From Narthecium ossifragum (taxonomy: Eukaryota > Streptophyta > Magnoliopsida > Dioscoreales > Nartheciaceae), in contig OY986966.1 in assembly GCA_963920575.1 (NCBI GenBank), positions 702,130 to 766,129 of the forward strand: DNA of 64,000 nt. Direction: 5' to 3'. Made by a program: the position numbers and the translations under genes. Below are positions 12,186-23,902 of this stretch, piece after piece; position 1 is the stretch's first letter; each line of letters starts with the position of its first letter. The notes under the pieces were generated by a model that was given only the letters and a program-made list of their open reading frames with translations, searched no databases and was not told the DNA's origin.

Positions 12186-15100
12186 TTAGTCCACACACTT
12201 GAGAAGGGCCATTCTCTGGGACCGGAACTGGCTTTGCCTGTTGTTCAGGACATCTATGTAAGTGCGCAGTCTGTAGCGGTCTGTGTTTGTTAGGGAGAAT
12301 GGGGGGCTAAGGATAAGAGATGGTGCTTCCACCAGGAGAAAATACAGCAAGCATACAGCCTTCGAATACTGAGATGCTGCTCGCTCCAAATTATCCCTCA
12401 TCTCAGCCACCTGAGTATTTAGAGAAGGGTTCTCGCAGTTAGTAAAACGTTGGTCCATATGAAATCAGAGACAACATCTGCTTTAATACCTCAGTACGAG
12501 ATGAACCACAGAAAACGAAGAAGGAAAACTCTACACAAAAAATATCAGGAAAGCATTCTAAAATTCAAAACACATTCATAATCAGCATATATAAAAAACA
12601 CTAACTAAAAAAAAGCAGAGAGGGGATGTGATACTCACCGCACCATCACGGCCCAAAATGAGGGCAGATTGGAATATTATCTCCATTGCATCTGGCATTT
12701 CTGCAGTTCCTGCACTGACACAAAGATTGCCTTACTATAGATCTTTATCAACATTTGACCTATAGCAGGATGGAACACTTTCACTACTGAAGATAAAATG
12801 TCAATTTTATACCATCAACTAGGCCAATATCCTTGGTGATGTCCTCAGCATGCCCAACTTCAAGGAGAAACTCCCTCTCAATAACAGAGTAAGCTTCCTG
12901 TTGTGTGAGAATGCTGCTGATACATTCTGGAGTAACAGGGCCATCCCTCCTGAACCTTTCTTCGGTCCTAAGATGCTGAATTGGGCTATCTTCTCCCACC
13001 GAGGCAGCCTGCGCATGGCAGATGTCCAGCGCTTGTCTCCATATTGCAAGAATCACAAGCTGAACAGACAGAGCTTCCAATCGCCTGCCCTTCTCAATCT
13101 ACCAATGAAGAATGATTTTTTCAGCAGAAAGAACATATTACCTAGACAAACAAATAATGTACAGAAGATATGCTAGACACTGCAAGCATAAGTTTAAAAA
13201 GTTCAAGATGATACAAACTAGAGCCAAAAGGATAATGTGAATGCATGCATTGTTAACAAAGAGTACATGAAATAAGGTAAAAGTACTAGGAACGAAGTAT
13301 GATGTTAAGAATAAGTTTAAAGCTTTGTCAAGCCATTATGTGCTTGTAAAAGTTGAAACTTCCAACAAAAGCTTTGAAATGTAATCTTGTGTGACTTGCA
13401 TCAAAAACTTGGTCAACAGCTTTCAAGAAGATAATAAACTGGAAGCTCCTCACTTAATAGGATTCAGTTGGAGAAAGTATAAACCAATAAGGCAGAGAGA
13501 TCATGATTCCATCACATCATTACCTTTTCATTCACCAGCTCAGATATGACAGATGCACATTGCTGAAAAGACTTTATCCTCGTCAAGCAGTGGTTTGATG
13601 GCTGCTCCAAAGCATCTCCCAGATCCATCGATCCTTGCGAAGCCCCAGAAACTGGAGAGCTGCGACTTTCCATGCTTCCAACGGCATGAGACATACCCAT
13701 TCCTCCAACATTTATTGGCATTGGTGCACTTAATGCTCTAAAGTTTGGAGATACGACAGGTGAACTTTCTGATTTGCATGGTCCATTCCATGGTCGTGAT
13801 CCACTTACCGATGAAGATGACAAGTCCAGTGGTGGTCCAGGCACAAGGACATATTCCTGATCAATAAACTCCAATGAATCTACAATAGCAGAATCTATAC
13901 ATATTTACAAGGAAAAAAATCAGTACGGTTAGGACAAGGGAAAAGCTTAAAACTGACGCAATTGAGCTGAGAACAAGCTTGCCACCTTTAGAAGAAGGCC
14001 GAATAGGTTTCTGCTCCATTGTCAACTTCACATCCTCAACATTTTCATCAACTGGCCTAAGCAAACCATGCCTAGAACCACTGGCTTCCAACTTGTATGT
14101 AGAGCTATATCTGGAGAGAATATCTGTATTCTTGGAAGGGCTGCAAGCTGGACTTTTATCCTTTCTGTTTTCAACAGCGAACCCATACGTCGACCGTATT
14201 GGGGGTTTACTCGTAGCAACACTTGGGCTTCTATCATGCCGAACTGAAATGTCATCCAGAAGGAAAGGCATGCAGTCTTCTTGAGAAGTCTCTCCAGAGG
14301 CTTGAGCAGGACTATATTCAACCAATGGAAAACCATCTCTTCCATCAGATGAAGTCCGGCTGCTCACACCAAAATACATTCATATTTCGAAAATGTATAT
14401 TAAAATGCCAGGGGCATGTTGATGCATGAAAAATTGTACCAAGTTTCTCACCTCAATGATCCATTCGATAAGTTGTGTGAAAGGAATTGGTGGTTGAAAA
14501 ACTCCTCAAATGTTAGGCGTTCAACTGAAATTTCACAAAGTACACAGTATAAATACGACCATCAATGACAATAGCTTAAACTTAAAAGACAAACTGTATA
14601 AAAGAAAACTTCAGCCTCTAACAAACAAAAGATGGCTAATATTTTCGTGCAATCTAGAGGATATATATACGCTAACTATTGGCAAGAACCATCAAAATTT
14701 TACAGTTTATTGGAAACTTCTAAGCAAACAGTACTCGTTCTCTACAACTAACCTTTAAAGGGCAACACTCTGATGTCTAGGTGCTTACTATCCCCTCTTA
14801 CATAATAGTTAATTGGCAGAGCAGAACTAGCTAGAATCTTGCCCAGACCCACTATTCATTCTTGTTACTTCAAATCATCCAATTAGGCCAACTATTTAGC
14901 CTGGGTAATTCCTTTTCTTGAACTTCAGATCTATCTACCTGCCTTGTGTTTCTTTCATTATTTTATCATTTAGTCGTCTTACTAGTTGTCAACTGACCAA
15001 TACTTTTTCGGGAAAAAAAGTGGACAGACAATTTGATCATAACAAAAAGGTGGAGCTTTGTAAAGAAACAAAATATATACTTGCAGCATCTAAATCCTTT

Positions 15101-17877
15101 TGGACTCTCTTCATAATTTTTCTATACATCCTTTCCAATTCTGTATCATAGGCATCACTCAATTTTGTCTATATAACTTGCATTCCTTCCCCAATCAAAG
15201 AACATGTGATACAAAGATGGAAAGCATGTACCTGGATTGCGGCGTAGTAACTTTTGACACAAATCAATGCAGTCATAACTCAAAACAATATCCGGAGGGA
15301 AGCGCAGCTCGTTCGATCTTACAATATTTTGCAGCAACTGGGAACAAAAACGTATGAAGATCCTTTGAATCAAAACTAGAAACATGGAATGTCTGCAACA
15401 ATGAACAACAGTGGAAAAACCAAACCTGCAATTGATTATTTCCAGTAAATGGCGTTTTTCCTGTCACAAGTTGAAATAATATAGCACCCACACTCCAGAG
15501 ATCTGCCTGTTCTTCCAGGGCAAGGCAAAAAGTAACCATGTTAATATACTAAGATTTGGAAAGTTCTATGCCAAAGTATCTGAACATCACCTTTGCGTCA
15601 TACTTTTGAAGCTGCATTATCTCAGGAGCCATGTACAGAGGGGAACCACATAGTGTTTCAGCAAGGCCAAGAGGTTGTAGGGACCTGAAAATGGGATAAA
15701 CCACAGTATGAGGTTTGAAAGAGGAAATTGGATGAAAGTCCCAAAGTTAAAGTGCTCTAAGAAGCCGCCTAGGCAGCCATTGCCCATGGCCACAACAACA
15801 AGGGCCTTAGGCAGCTTTCATCGTTGGCTACATCAAGCCTTGCTTCCGTGTCAAGTATTCGTCTAAGTACTCATTACTTTGATCGGTAATCTATACGATG
15901 TATTAATGTTTGTGTATAAATTAACGGCATACATGCATATGAGATGTTAGAGGAGACAAGATATGTCCTTTTCTAGGTTGAGGATGCCTTAACCTATAGG
16001 CACCTACCTAATGGCCCACATAGCGCCTAATGCTGAGCAGTCCTGGTGATACATTTTACAACCTTGGAAGAAAGATTCAAAAGAGGCGCTAAATCTTTGT
16101 AGATAATACTCTAACCTAAGACTGACATAAGCATAACAACACTAGGTACCAGTTGCAACAGCGTGAGCATTTTCAAAGAATTTCAAGTAAGAGCTAAGCC
16201 CAGCTGATATTCATGCTTTACTCTTTTGATCTCAAAGCATTTGGGTTCATAGCTGAGAACACCTTTTAAATGGTTCATCGATAACATGTTTTTCTTTACT
16301 TTTCATAGTAGATGGGAGATGGTATTGTCGATTTAACATATGGGAGGATTGGCCGCTGCTAGTTGACTAAGTTCTTTCATAGATGCAGTTGCCGGACAAA
16401 TTTATAGGAGTATTGGCGTTTTGCTCATTGACTAATTTCTGGGGTAGAGTTGATTTGGACATTAGCTATGATTTTGGATGTGTAAAAGGTAGAATGGAGA
16501 AAAAAGGAGGATAAAGCACTATGTGATAACAACTCTGTCTGGAACTTTTGGGGAATATTCAAGATAAAAACTAAAAGGAAATATACAATATCCATCCTTC
16601 CCTCTAGGGAAGAATATGTATTTTCTCAAATTTCAGGAAAATAATTTTTCCTTGACATATATGTGATTGACACCAATCAGAGAAAAGACATCAATCATGA
16701 ACAGCATGACAGTCATATCTTCTAAAGCAACAAAGTATTTCCAATTAGCAGTTAATTGTGTGAAATTAAGAAAAGAGCAAACATAGCACACCTTGCAAAG
16801 CCAAAGTCTGCAATTTTCAAGACAGCATTCTCATCATTTGTGGAGAGGAGGAGGTTCTGTTGAAGAAAATGATAAACTTCAGGATACGAAGGAAAATAAG
16901 ACAATTGATCAAAACATCAAATGTCAGAAGTTAGCCATTTAATCATAGTAAAATTACCAAAAGTAGCATTACTAGTGTTAGGTGGCTCCCAGATAACTAT
17001 AAGGTTAGAGAAACAACAGATTACCCACATGGTGGGATAACCAATCTACAACTACCAGATGGAAATAAATAGGAAAAACAATACAATGTTTTGCAGTCCA
17101 TCTAAAAATGTGCCAAATATATTATGTAGGAAGTACAGAGGCCATAACACAATGGAGAAAGACTGAAAGAACCTGTGGCTTTAGATCCCGATGGATGAGA
17201 TTGTTTTCTCGAAGAACCTGCAGACCCGCAGCTGCACAAGTACAATAATTTCACATCAGTAAACATGCATGCTTCGCGACATAAAATCAAGATCAACTTG
17301 GCCAAAAGGAATTTTCAGTCTTCTAAGCTCACTGTACCCAGTTGTTGCATGAAATGCTTCGCAGTTGCCTCAGAAGCCTTTCCATGGCGCTGTATATACA
17401 CAGACAGATCACCACCTCTGCAGTACTCCAGCACGAGATATATCCTTCCACTGGCCTGTCACAATGTGTCAAACATAACTTCCTTTTAAAAAATCCACAT
17501 AGATCTTGAAATCACCCAAAAGCCTCGTGCATTCAAACGTCTAAAAACATCAAGAAGAACAAAGAAATAAGCCTAAACTTTCCTCGCGACGAACAAGAAG
17601 ATTCAGGGACCTTGATGATATCATGGAGAGAAATGATGTTGGGGTGGTTGATCCGCTGGAGGATGACGATCTCGGAGAGGAGGCTATCCTGGAGCTTCTT
17701 GCTGAGGCGATCCATGACGATCTCCTTCACGGCGACCTCTGTGCCCCGCACGCGGTGGCGCGCGAGCCAGACCACCGAGTAGGACCCCGACCCGACCTGC
17801 TGCCCGAACATGTAGTCTCCCACCACCCTCCCACCTCTCATGCCGCTGCTGCTCGTCGTCGGCGACTGCGCGGCCAT
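12186..17877 (-). CDS. ATG1: Serine/threonine-protein kinase ATG1 (autophagy initiation)
   Basis: About 13 exons. Exon 1 (17611-17877) begins [16 protein letters not shown] and holds the kinase N-lobe: glycine loop [17 protein letters not shown] and lysine motif EVAVKEI. Later exons give [20 protein letters not shown] (about 17337-17455), catalytic loop [11 protein letters not shown] (about 17173-17234), KIADFGFAR with its DFG (about 16794-16858), [18 protein letters not shown] (about 15592-15684) and [19 protein letters not shown] (15427-15510). After a Ser-rich linker the C-terminus contains the ATG1/ULK microtubule-interacting region (exons near 13524, 12816, 12640 and 12186), ending RMALLKCVD. 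All catalytic residues are present, so the kinase should be active. It would act with ATG13 to start autophagosome formation under starvation. An in-frame upstream ATG at 17904 would add nine residues; I prefer 17877 because the family usually starts near MAAQ. The 1.1-kb intron at 15685-16793 seems to hold only non-coding DNA. Confidence 0.95.
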
Positions 17878-17904
17878 TGGACGGAACCCTAGAGCCGGAC
17901 GCAA

Positions 17905-19754
17905 GAGCCAAGGATCGTCCTAGTTGGATACGAGAAGAGCACGGGAATTTGGAAGGGGGCCCGGGCGGCGGCGTTCAGATTTGGGGGGCCGGTGCACGGC
18001 CGGAGTTGGGAAAGGCGCCTGCTTTCCTTTCTGGTTTTGGGTGGCCTGACGACACCACCTGTTCTCAAGAGGAAGTAAAACTTTGGGGAAGGTGTGTCCC
18101 TTATCGTTAAGAAGAATATAAAAGCTCTTCGCTCTTTTAGATCGCCAGGTTGAGACTTGTGGAGCACGAGAAAATTGAAGACCAGGACGTGATCGGATTG
18201 GGGGAAACGGGGTGACTGTAGCAATCGGGAGGAATGATAATAGCTGAGGTCGGGGGGAATTGAGGACTTTAATTTGTGAGGGGAAACGGCTAGGAGGATC
18301 AAGTTAATCTTTAGTTTAGATCAACCAATCAATAGATGTAATGGACCAATCATCGAATTAGTAGAATCATCGAATCGATAGTTTATTACCGATGAGTTGT
18401 TTTAATCTATAGATAAAACAATATAAATTAATTTGATGAATCAATCGATAGATGAACCGATTGAAACAATGTGCGATATACATGACCACGTGATCATATA
18501 CGTAAATTATTTTCCAAAGATAATTTATCAGGACCAATTTGAATTGAAATTAATTTTGAACTTAGATTGATGGTCGAGCTTGATTATTTTGATTCAAATT
18601 CTGGTTTGTGTTTGAGCCTATCTCGAACCGAGCTGAATATGAGCTTTGATGAGTGACTCAATAGCAACAATGGAGACTCAGACATGTATGTAGCGTGGTG
18701 GGAGTCTTTTGGGATTTTGCTCCTGGATCTGTGTAACTTAACCCAGGCTTTTGGCTCAAATGATATAAAACAAAACGATAACGTAGATGGTTCGGGTTCC
18801 AATCAAGCGAGAAATCGGCATGATAGATACAATGAAGTTTGAATTTTTCGTTCAAAATTGATAGGATTCAAGGTTGATTTCGATGATGCAGAAGCTTGAA
18901 GAATAAAATCCAGCTCTCTGTTAACCCCATCAGACCAATTTAAATTCCGATCAAAAGATTTAAGCTTAGAATTGAGTAGGGGCCGCGCGGACGCGTACCC
19001 CCGCTATCACAAATTATGACGTGCACTCTCCCACTTGGGGAGATGCTAGGCCAGCGCCCCGCCTATGTGCAATGGCGGTCACTGCCCTAGGCCACAGGCC
19101 TCATTGATCACCCGTAGACCCCGTCCAGGTAAGTATGGTTCAACGTTGAACAAGCCCCTATTCTTATAGCATCCCCCTCACCACCCCCCTCCAGTCCCAC
19201 CCGATGTGGGACTAAAAAGGGCGACGGCATCCCAGACTCCGAAAGTACTAATCAATAACCACGTTGTTGTCAGCCATCCGATCACGACGCAACCGCCATG
19301 ATCTACGCTACGAGCGTGTTTGGTTTACCAACCACGCCTCTCGTCGTGCGCCCATGAACAAAGCTCACTTTTCCCACTCGCAACAATGGAGGTCTCGACA
19401 ACGCACCACCCATGGTGAATAAAATATGGCAAACCCAGACGAGAAAGAAAGCATCACGCGCGGCGGCAATAGATAATGCTTTAGAAAGATGGAGAAAAAA
19501 GAAGTGTTTTTAAGCGTGGAAACGTCGCCCGAAGTCGCCATCGAGCTTGTGTTCAAAGCACGCCTGCCAACTAGCTTTCCCCCGACTCCACCTCTGTCTC
19601 TCCCCAATCCCTTCTTTTTTAGCGTCTCTTCTGAGGCACCGACGAGTCGCTTTGAAATGGGTCCTGATTGGATCGGTCCGATCTCCTGACGTTGCCCAAG
19701 TTTGGTTCTTTGGAATTGGGAAAAGAGAGGAGTTTTGGAAGGGATTTGGGGGAG
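17905..19754. other. Intergenic region between ATG1 and bHLH, with a GC-rich repeat-like block
   Basis: No convincing gene. The part next to 17905 must hold the ATG1 promoter and 5' UTR. The stretch 18300-18960 is AT-rich with no coding signal. A GC-rich block at about 18975-19260 contains an inverted motif, AGTCCCAC then GTGGGACT near 19195-19214. Such motifs recur at the ends of some plant LTR or TRIM elements, but I found no partner LTR, so no class is assigned. The bHLH promoter and 5' UTR lie just upstream of 19755. Confidence 0.4.
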
Positions 19755-22607
19755 ATGGATTCCCTCAAGAACAACGGGAGGAGTTGGCTATTGGATCACC
19801 CGGGAATCGGGGAGGACGAAGGTTCCGCCGCTGATTTCATCTGGGCTTCTCAGATCGTCGAGGATCAGCCGGATGCCAGGTAAATCTAGCCGTGTAAACT
19901 CTGTTTGAGCTTCTTTATAGATGATTGTTGCTAGTTGATTGCCTAGAAGACCCCGTGTTCTTGGATTTATGTTCTTTTGCCACCACTTTTGCTAATAATT
20001 TTACAATCCTCATTCTGCCATATATCTTTGGGGTTACGAAAATTGGGGAGGTCTCTCAGTTTATTGGTAATCTAGAGATTCTTCTTTGTTTGGCTGCGGT
20101 TTTGCTAATTACTAGAATTCATTTCATCTAATATGTGCAGTATGGTCCTTGCGTTTGATGATCCATGCAAGGAGGATAAATTCTTGGCTAATTCATGCGG
20201 AAGGAAGAGGTACGTAGCCCTTAATTTATGTGGTTATGATCTATGTATAGTGGTACTATGTTGGATAGATAAAAGGGTGAAGGAGAATTTATTTAAGTTG
20301 ATTGAAAAAATTTGCTTAGTGCTTCCTTCCTGATAATTTTCATTTTGTTATTCCTTTCTTCTTCACTAAAACTACGCATTTTCCTTAATTGGATTCACAT
20401 ATGTTTGTTCAAGTTCTATTGGCCTAAAGCCATTTCATTATATGGCACTGTACTTAATGTCACACTTATTAGTGTGATGAATGCAATCTTTTCTGATTTC
20501 AACTTATCCAAGAACTGATTCTGTTTGCTATATAGAATCCATCTCTATGAATGATACCTTAGATATGGCTGTTCTTTTTTCTTTTTCTTCTTTATGAATG
20601 TCAACTTTGTTAAGTCCTGCATTGGGGCATACCGGAACTAGGAGCGTACATTCTAAGCTGTAGCATACCATCAGTACCTTTCATGATGCTTTAAAAAAAA
20701 TTATTGATGATGACTCATGGGGCATTGTGCTTTAAGATTTGATGTTGTGGTGAATTTAGGGTGCGTTTGGCAAACCTGAATCTGATGAATTAGCTGAATG
20801 AGGAATATGTGGAATTAGCTGAATGGGGAATGAGCTGAATCTGGTGATTCTGTGAATTTTGGTTCTGTTGTTTGGTTGGTCTATATGGGATGAGTTGAAT
20901 CTGGTGATTCTGGTGTTTGGCTTGTCTATTATGGATGAGCTGAATCTGCTAATTTTGTGGATTCTGGTGTTTGCTTCATAAATCTCTGAATTGGAACCAA
21001 GTGAATTTTGACGGCATGTTAATAATAAAACTTTAAATTTTCTTCAAATTAAGACATGTTTTTCATTATAATAATAACAATATCCATGAGATATGATTGA
21101 TCGAAATTATTGAAAATTTAGGTCAAATTAATTCTTTGAATGCATCTAATCATGTAAAATGATTGATCGAAATTATTAAAAATTCAGGTATAATTTAAGT
21201 TATAATATATTAAATAATTTTATAAATTAAATTACATCAAATATTTACTTTCAAAAATACTCAATATTGGTCTCATAACGAAGATATCGATGATATCTTT
21301 CCAATGAGACTAATTTCATAAATTTTCAACATGTATATTTAAAGTTATGATAAATATAGTTATTTTAAATATCAAGGGGATAAAATGGTCATTAAAGGAA
21401 ATCTCAAATTCGGATCCGCGGATGCACAGCGGCGGCATCGGCGGCATCCGTGGAATGGCGTCCGCTCGAATCGAACGGACGCCGCGATTCCAAATTTTCG
21501 GAATCCGACCACGTCGGATTCCGCCAATTTCAAATAACAAAAGTGAGCCAAACATGAGGATGGGCGGAATGAGGAATTCGCTCATTCCTCATTCCATCTA
21601 ATCCACCTCATACCCTGCTATCCAAACACACCCTTAATGAACATGAGTAAAACCAGTACCTTCCTCAAATAAATACTAACAGAGATCTAGTGGATCTTGA
21701 CAATTTGCCTTCATGTTGTTGTGTGTCTTCTGCGTAATGTTTCACAGGACCCGGGTGGAGTCATGTGCTGCCCCAGGGACGAAAGCTTGTCGTGAAAAAC
21801 TGCGAAGGGACAGGCTTAACGATAGGCATGTACTATGGTCATGTGGCCCTCATTTTAAGCTCACATTACTAATGTTATGCTTGGATTTGGTTCCTGACCC
21901 TTGATGTTTTTTTATCAGATTTACAGAGTTATGCTCGATACTAGATCCAGGGAAGCCACCTAGGGCAGACAAAATAGCTATTTTGAGTGATGCGACTAGG
22001 CTGTTGAACCAGTTACGTCTTGAAACTGAGAAGCTTAAAGAATCGAAGGGAGAACTTCAAATGACCATTAAAAATCTTAAGGTGAGTTCTTTTATCATCG
22101 CACGTCCTACTAGTCTCTGCATTTATTAGGCTAGCTAATCCTGGCAATAACTAGTGAACCACCACCTAATATGATAGGCAGGAAAGCCTCTCAAGGCCTC
22201 TAACTTTATCCTCGTGAGTTTGTGATTGTTGTAAATGTGTGAGCCGTTAAATGTCGTCAAAACCTTTTAAAGTGAAATGGCTACCATCAGTACTAGTTTA
22301 TAGTGTGTATGGTACTGTGAAAAATGTCTCTAAGGCCTCAGCTTTCCTGTGCTTGCAGGCTGAGAAGATGGAACTGAGGGATGAGAAAGTGAGACTTAAA
22401 GCCGAGAAGGAGCGTATGGAGCAGCTGCTCATAGGCATAAGCATCACACCACCTCTCATCCAACACCCGGCTGCGTCTGCATTTACTACTACTTGCAACA
22501 AACCAATTCCATATCCAAGCTATACGCCGATGGGTATGTGGCAATGGATACCTCCAGCTTCTCTGGATACTTCTCAGGATCATAAGCTAAGGTCTCCAGT
22601 CGCATAG
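19755..22607 (+). CDS. bHLH transcription factor, subgroup IVc (ILR3/bHLH104/bHLH115-like)
   Basis: Five exons: 19755-19879, 20141-20209, 21748-21825, 21919-22081 and 22359-22607. The protein begins MDSLKNNGRSWLLDHPGIG. It has the basic/helix-1 motif GTKACREKLRRDRLNDRF, then loop and helix 2 (LDPGKPPRADKIAILSDATR), followed at once by a leucine-zipper-like coiled coil (LKAEKMELRDEKVRLKAEKE). The C-terminus GMWQWIPPASLDTSQDHKL and terminal RSPVA are typical of ILR3-type proteins. Basic-region Glu and Arg residues suited to E-box/G-box binding are present. Group IVc factors control iron-deficiency responses in Arabidopsis and rice (known of the family); the same role here is inferred. Intron 2 holds a MITE, and intron 3 appears to use a GC donor (see findings). 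Confidence 0.92.
20759..21633. mobile_element. PIF/Harbinger (Tourist-like) non-autonomous element in bHLH intron 2
   Basis: The 875-bp block is bounded by inverted ends GGGTGCGTTTGG (left) and CCAAACACACCC (right), one mismatch apart, and flanked by TTA on each side (20756-20758 and 21634-21636). A 3-bp TTA/TAA duplication is the hallmark of PIF/Harbinger insertions. No transposase is encoded. The left side has internal repeats of a unit including GATGAGCTGAATCTG and GATTCTGGTGTTTG (about 20825-20975). Confidence 0.72.
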
Positions 22608-23902
22608 GTAGTGGTTGCGTGATCATTGTTGATCAAGTCACCTACAATACAACGTTGCCACTATGACACCTGTACCAGCGTTTATTTATTTTCAAAAGTA
22701 TCCAAGGCTCAATTAAGCTTTTCAATTGGTGATTACAAAAGCTAATCTTTTTTCTTTCCACCGTAAGATCCATGTAGTGCATTGATTTATATCAGATAAT
22801 ACTTACATGATCCTGTTTTTTTTTCTTCTTCTTCGGTGTGTGTGTGTGTGTTTCTCTAAATGTTGATTTGTTTCTTCGATAGAGCCAGCCCTTGTCATTC
22901 ACCAAGCCCGGCTTAACATCAATCATCATTGTGGACGTCTTATATTATTTACGAACTTCTCAGACGAACTATTAATCCGGTCAAGTGCGAGAGGTCGATG
23001 CAGATATAACATGGAGCTAGACATCAGCCAAACTCTACCCAACAACTGCATCATGGTCTACAATATGCCCTTTATAAAACCATCAACATCCATGTAAACT
23101 ATGATGGTCACTTCCTCTTAGGTAGAAAAATGTGAGAATTCTTTATTCTAAAAACCGAAGTGAAATGCAATACCAAGCATATAAACTACAACAGACTATA
23201 AATTACTTTATGGAACGTCTTGGAAATATTAGTACAAAATAACATCTGACACATCTGATAATCATCACTAATTTATGCAGTCAATAAAGGTCTTCCATCT
23301 AACCAGAAAATAAATAATCTTCCATCAACCTAATTCTCAGAAATCATGCCCCAAGGAGTCAAATAGCTGAATTGTGAAACTGCTGATCCAAGGATAAAGG
23401 CATAGAAGATAACACCAGTATTTTAGTAGCCAAAAATGCAGGCCATTGGAGAATTTGAGGTCCCAGCCCCTCCAAGTGTGATTTCTCTACTCGATTGGTT
23501 AACAGAATGCCTACATCCGTACATCATCTGCAGACATTATCAGAATAAATTAAGATTTGATGCGTTTTGATATCAAAAGGTCAATATGACAGAAAGGAAT
23601 ATGCTAGAGATTCGCATGCATCTAGCTCTAAAGAACAGTGTTATACACATAACTACCCACACTTATCCTATTATAAAACCGAACTGTGCCTATAAGCCCC
23701 CATGAGCCTCTGGATCACACATCAGACAGCCCCCACTTATTCATACACTTTCTCGGCCTGGCACAAATCACATCATGGTTGTTTTGTCGTCCACAGCCAC
23801 AAGGTATGAAATCCCGCTGGAGATTATGTGTTGAAGTCCCAATACACATAAATGTAAGAGTAACAAGCATTCCTCAGATGGAAAAAAGATGATATCACAA
23901 CC
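22608..23902. other. Intergenic spacer between convergent bHLH and P5CS genes
   Basis: The two genes are transcribed towards each other, so both 3' UTRs lie here. A (GT)n tract is visible around 22836-22851. No further gene, RNA gene or transposon boundary was recognised. Confidence 0.5.

Noticed and set aside
18975..19260. GC-rich block considered as an LTR or 5S-bearing Cassandra element
   Set aside because: No 5S-type sequence, no second LTR and no target-site duplication could be found, so it is only noted as repeat-like.
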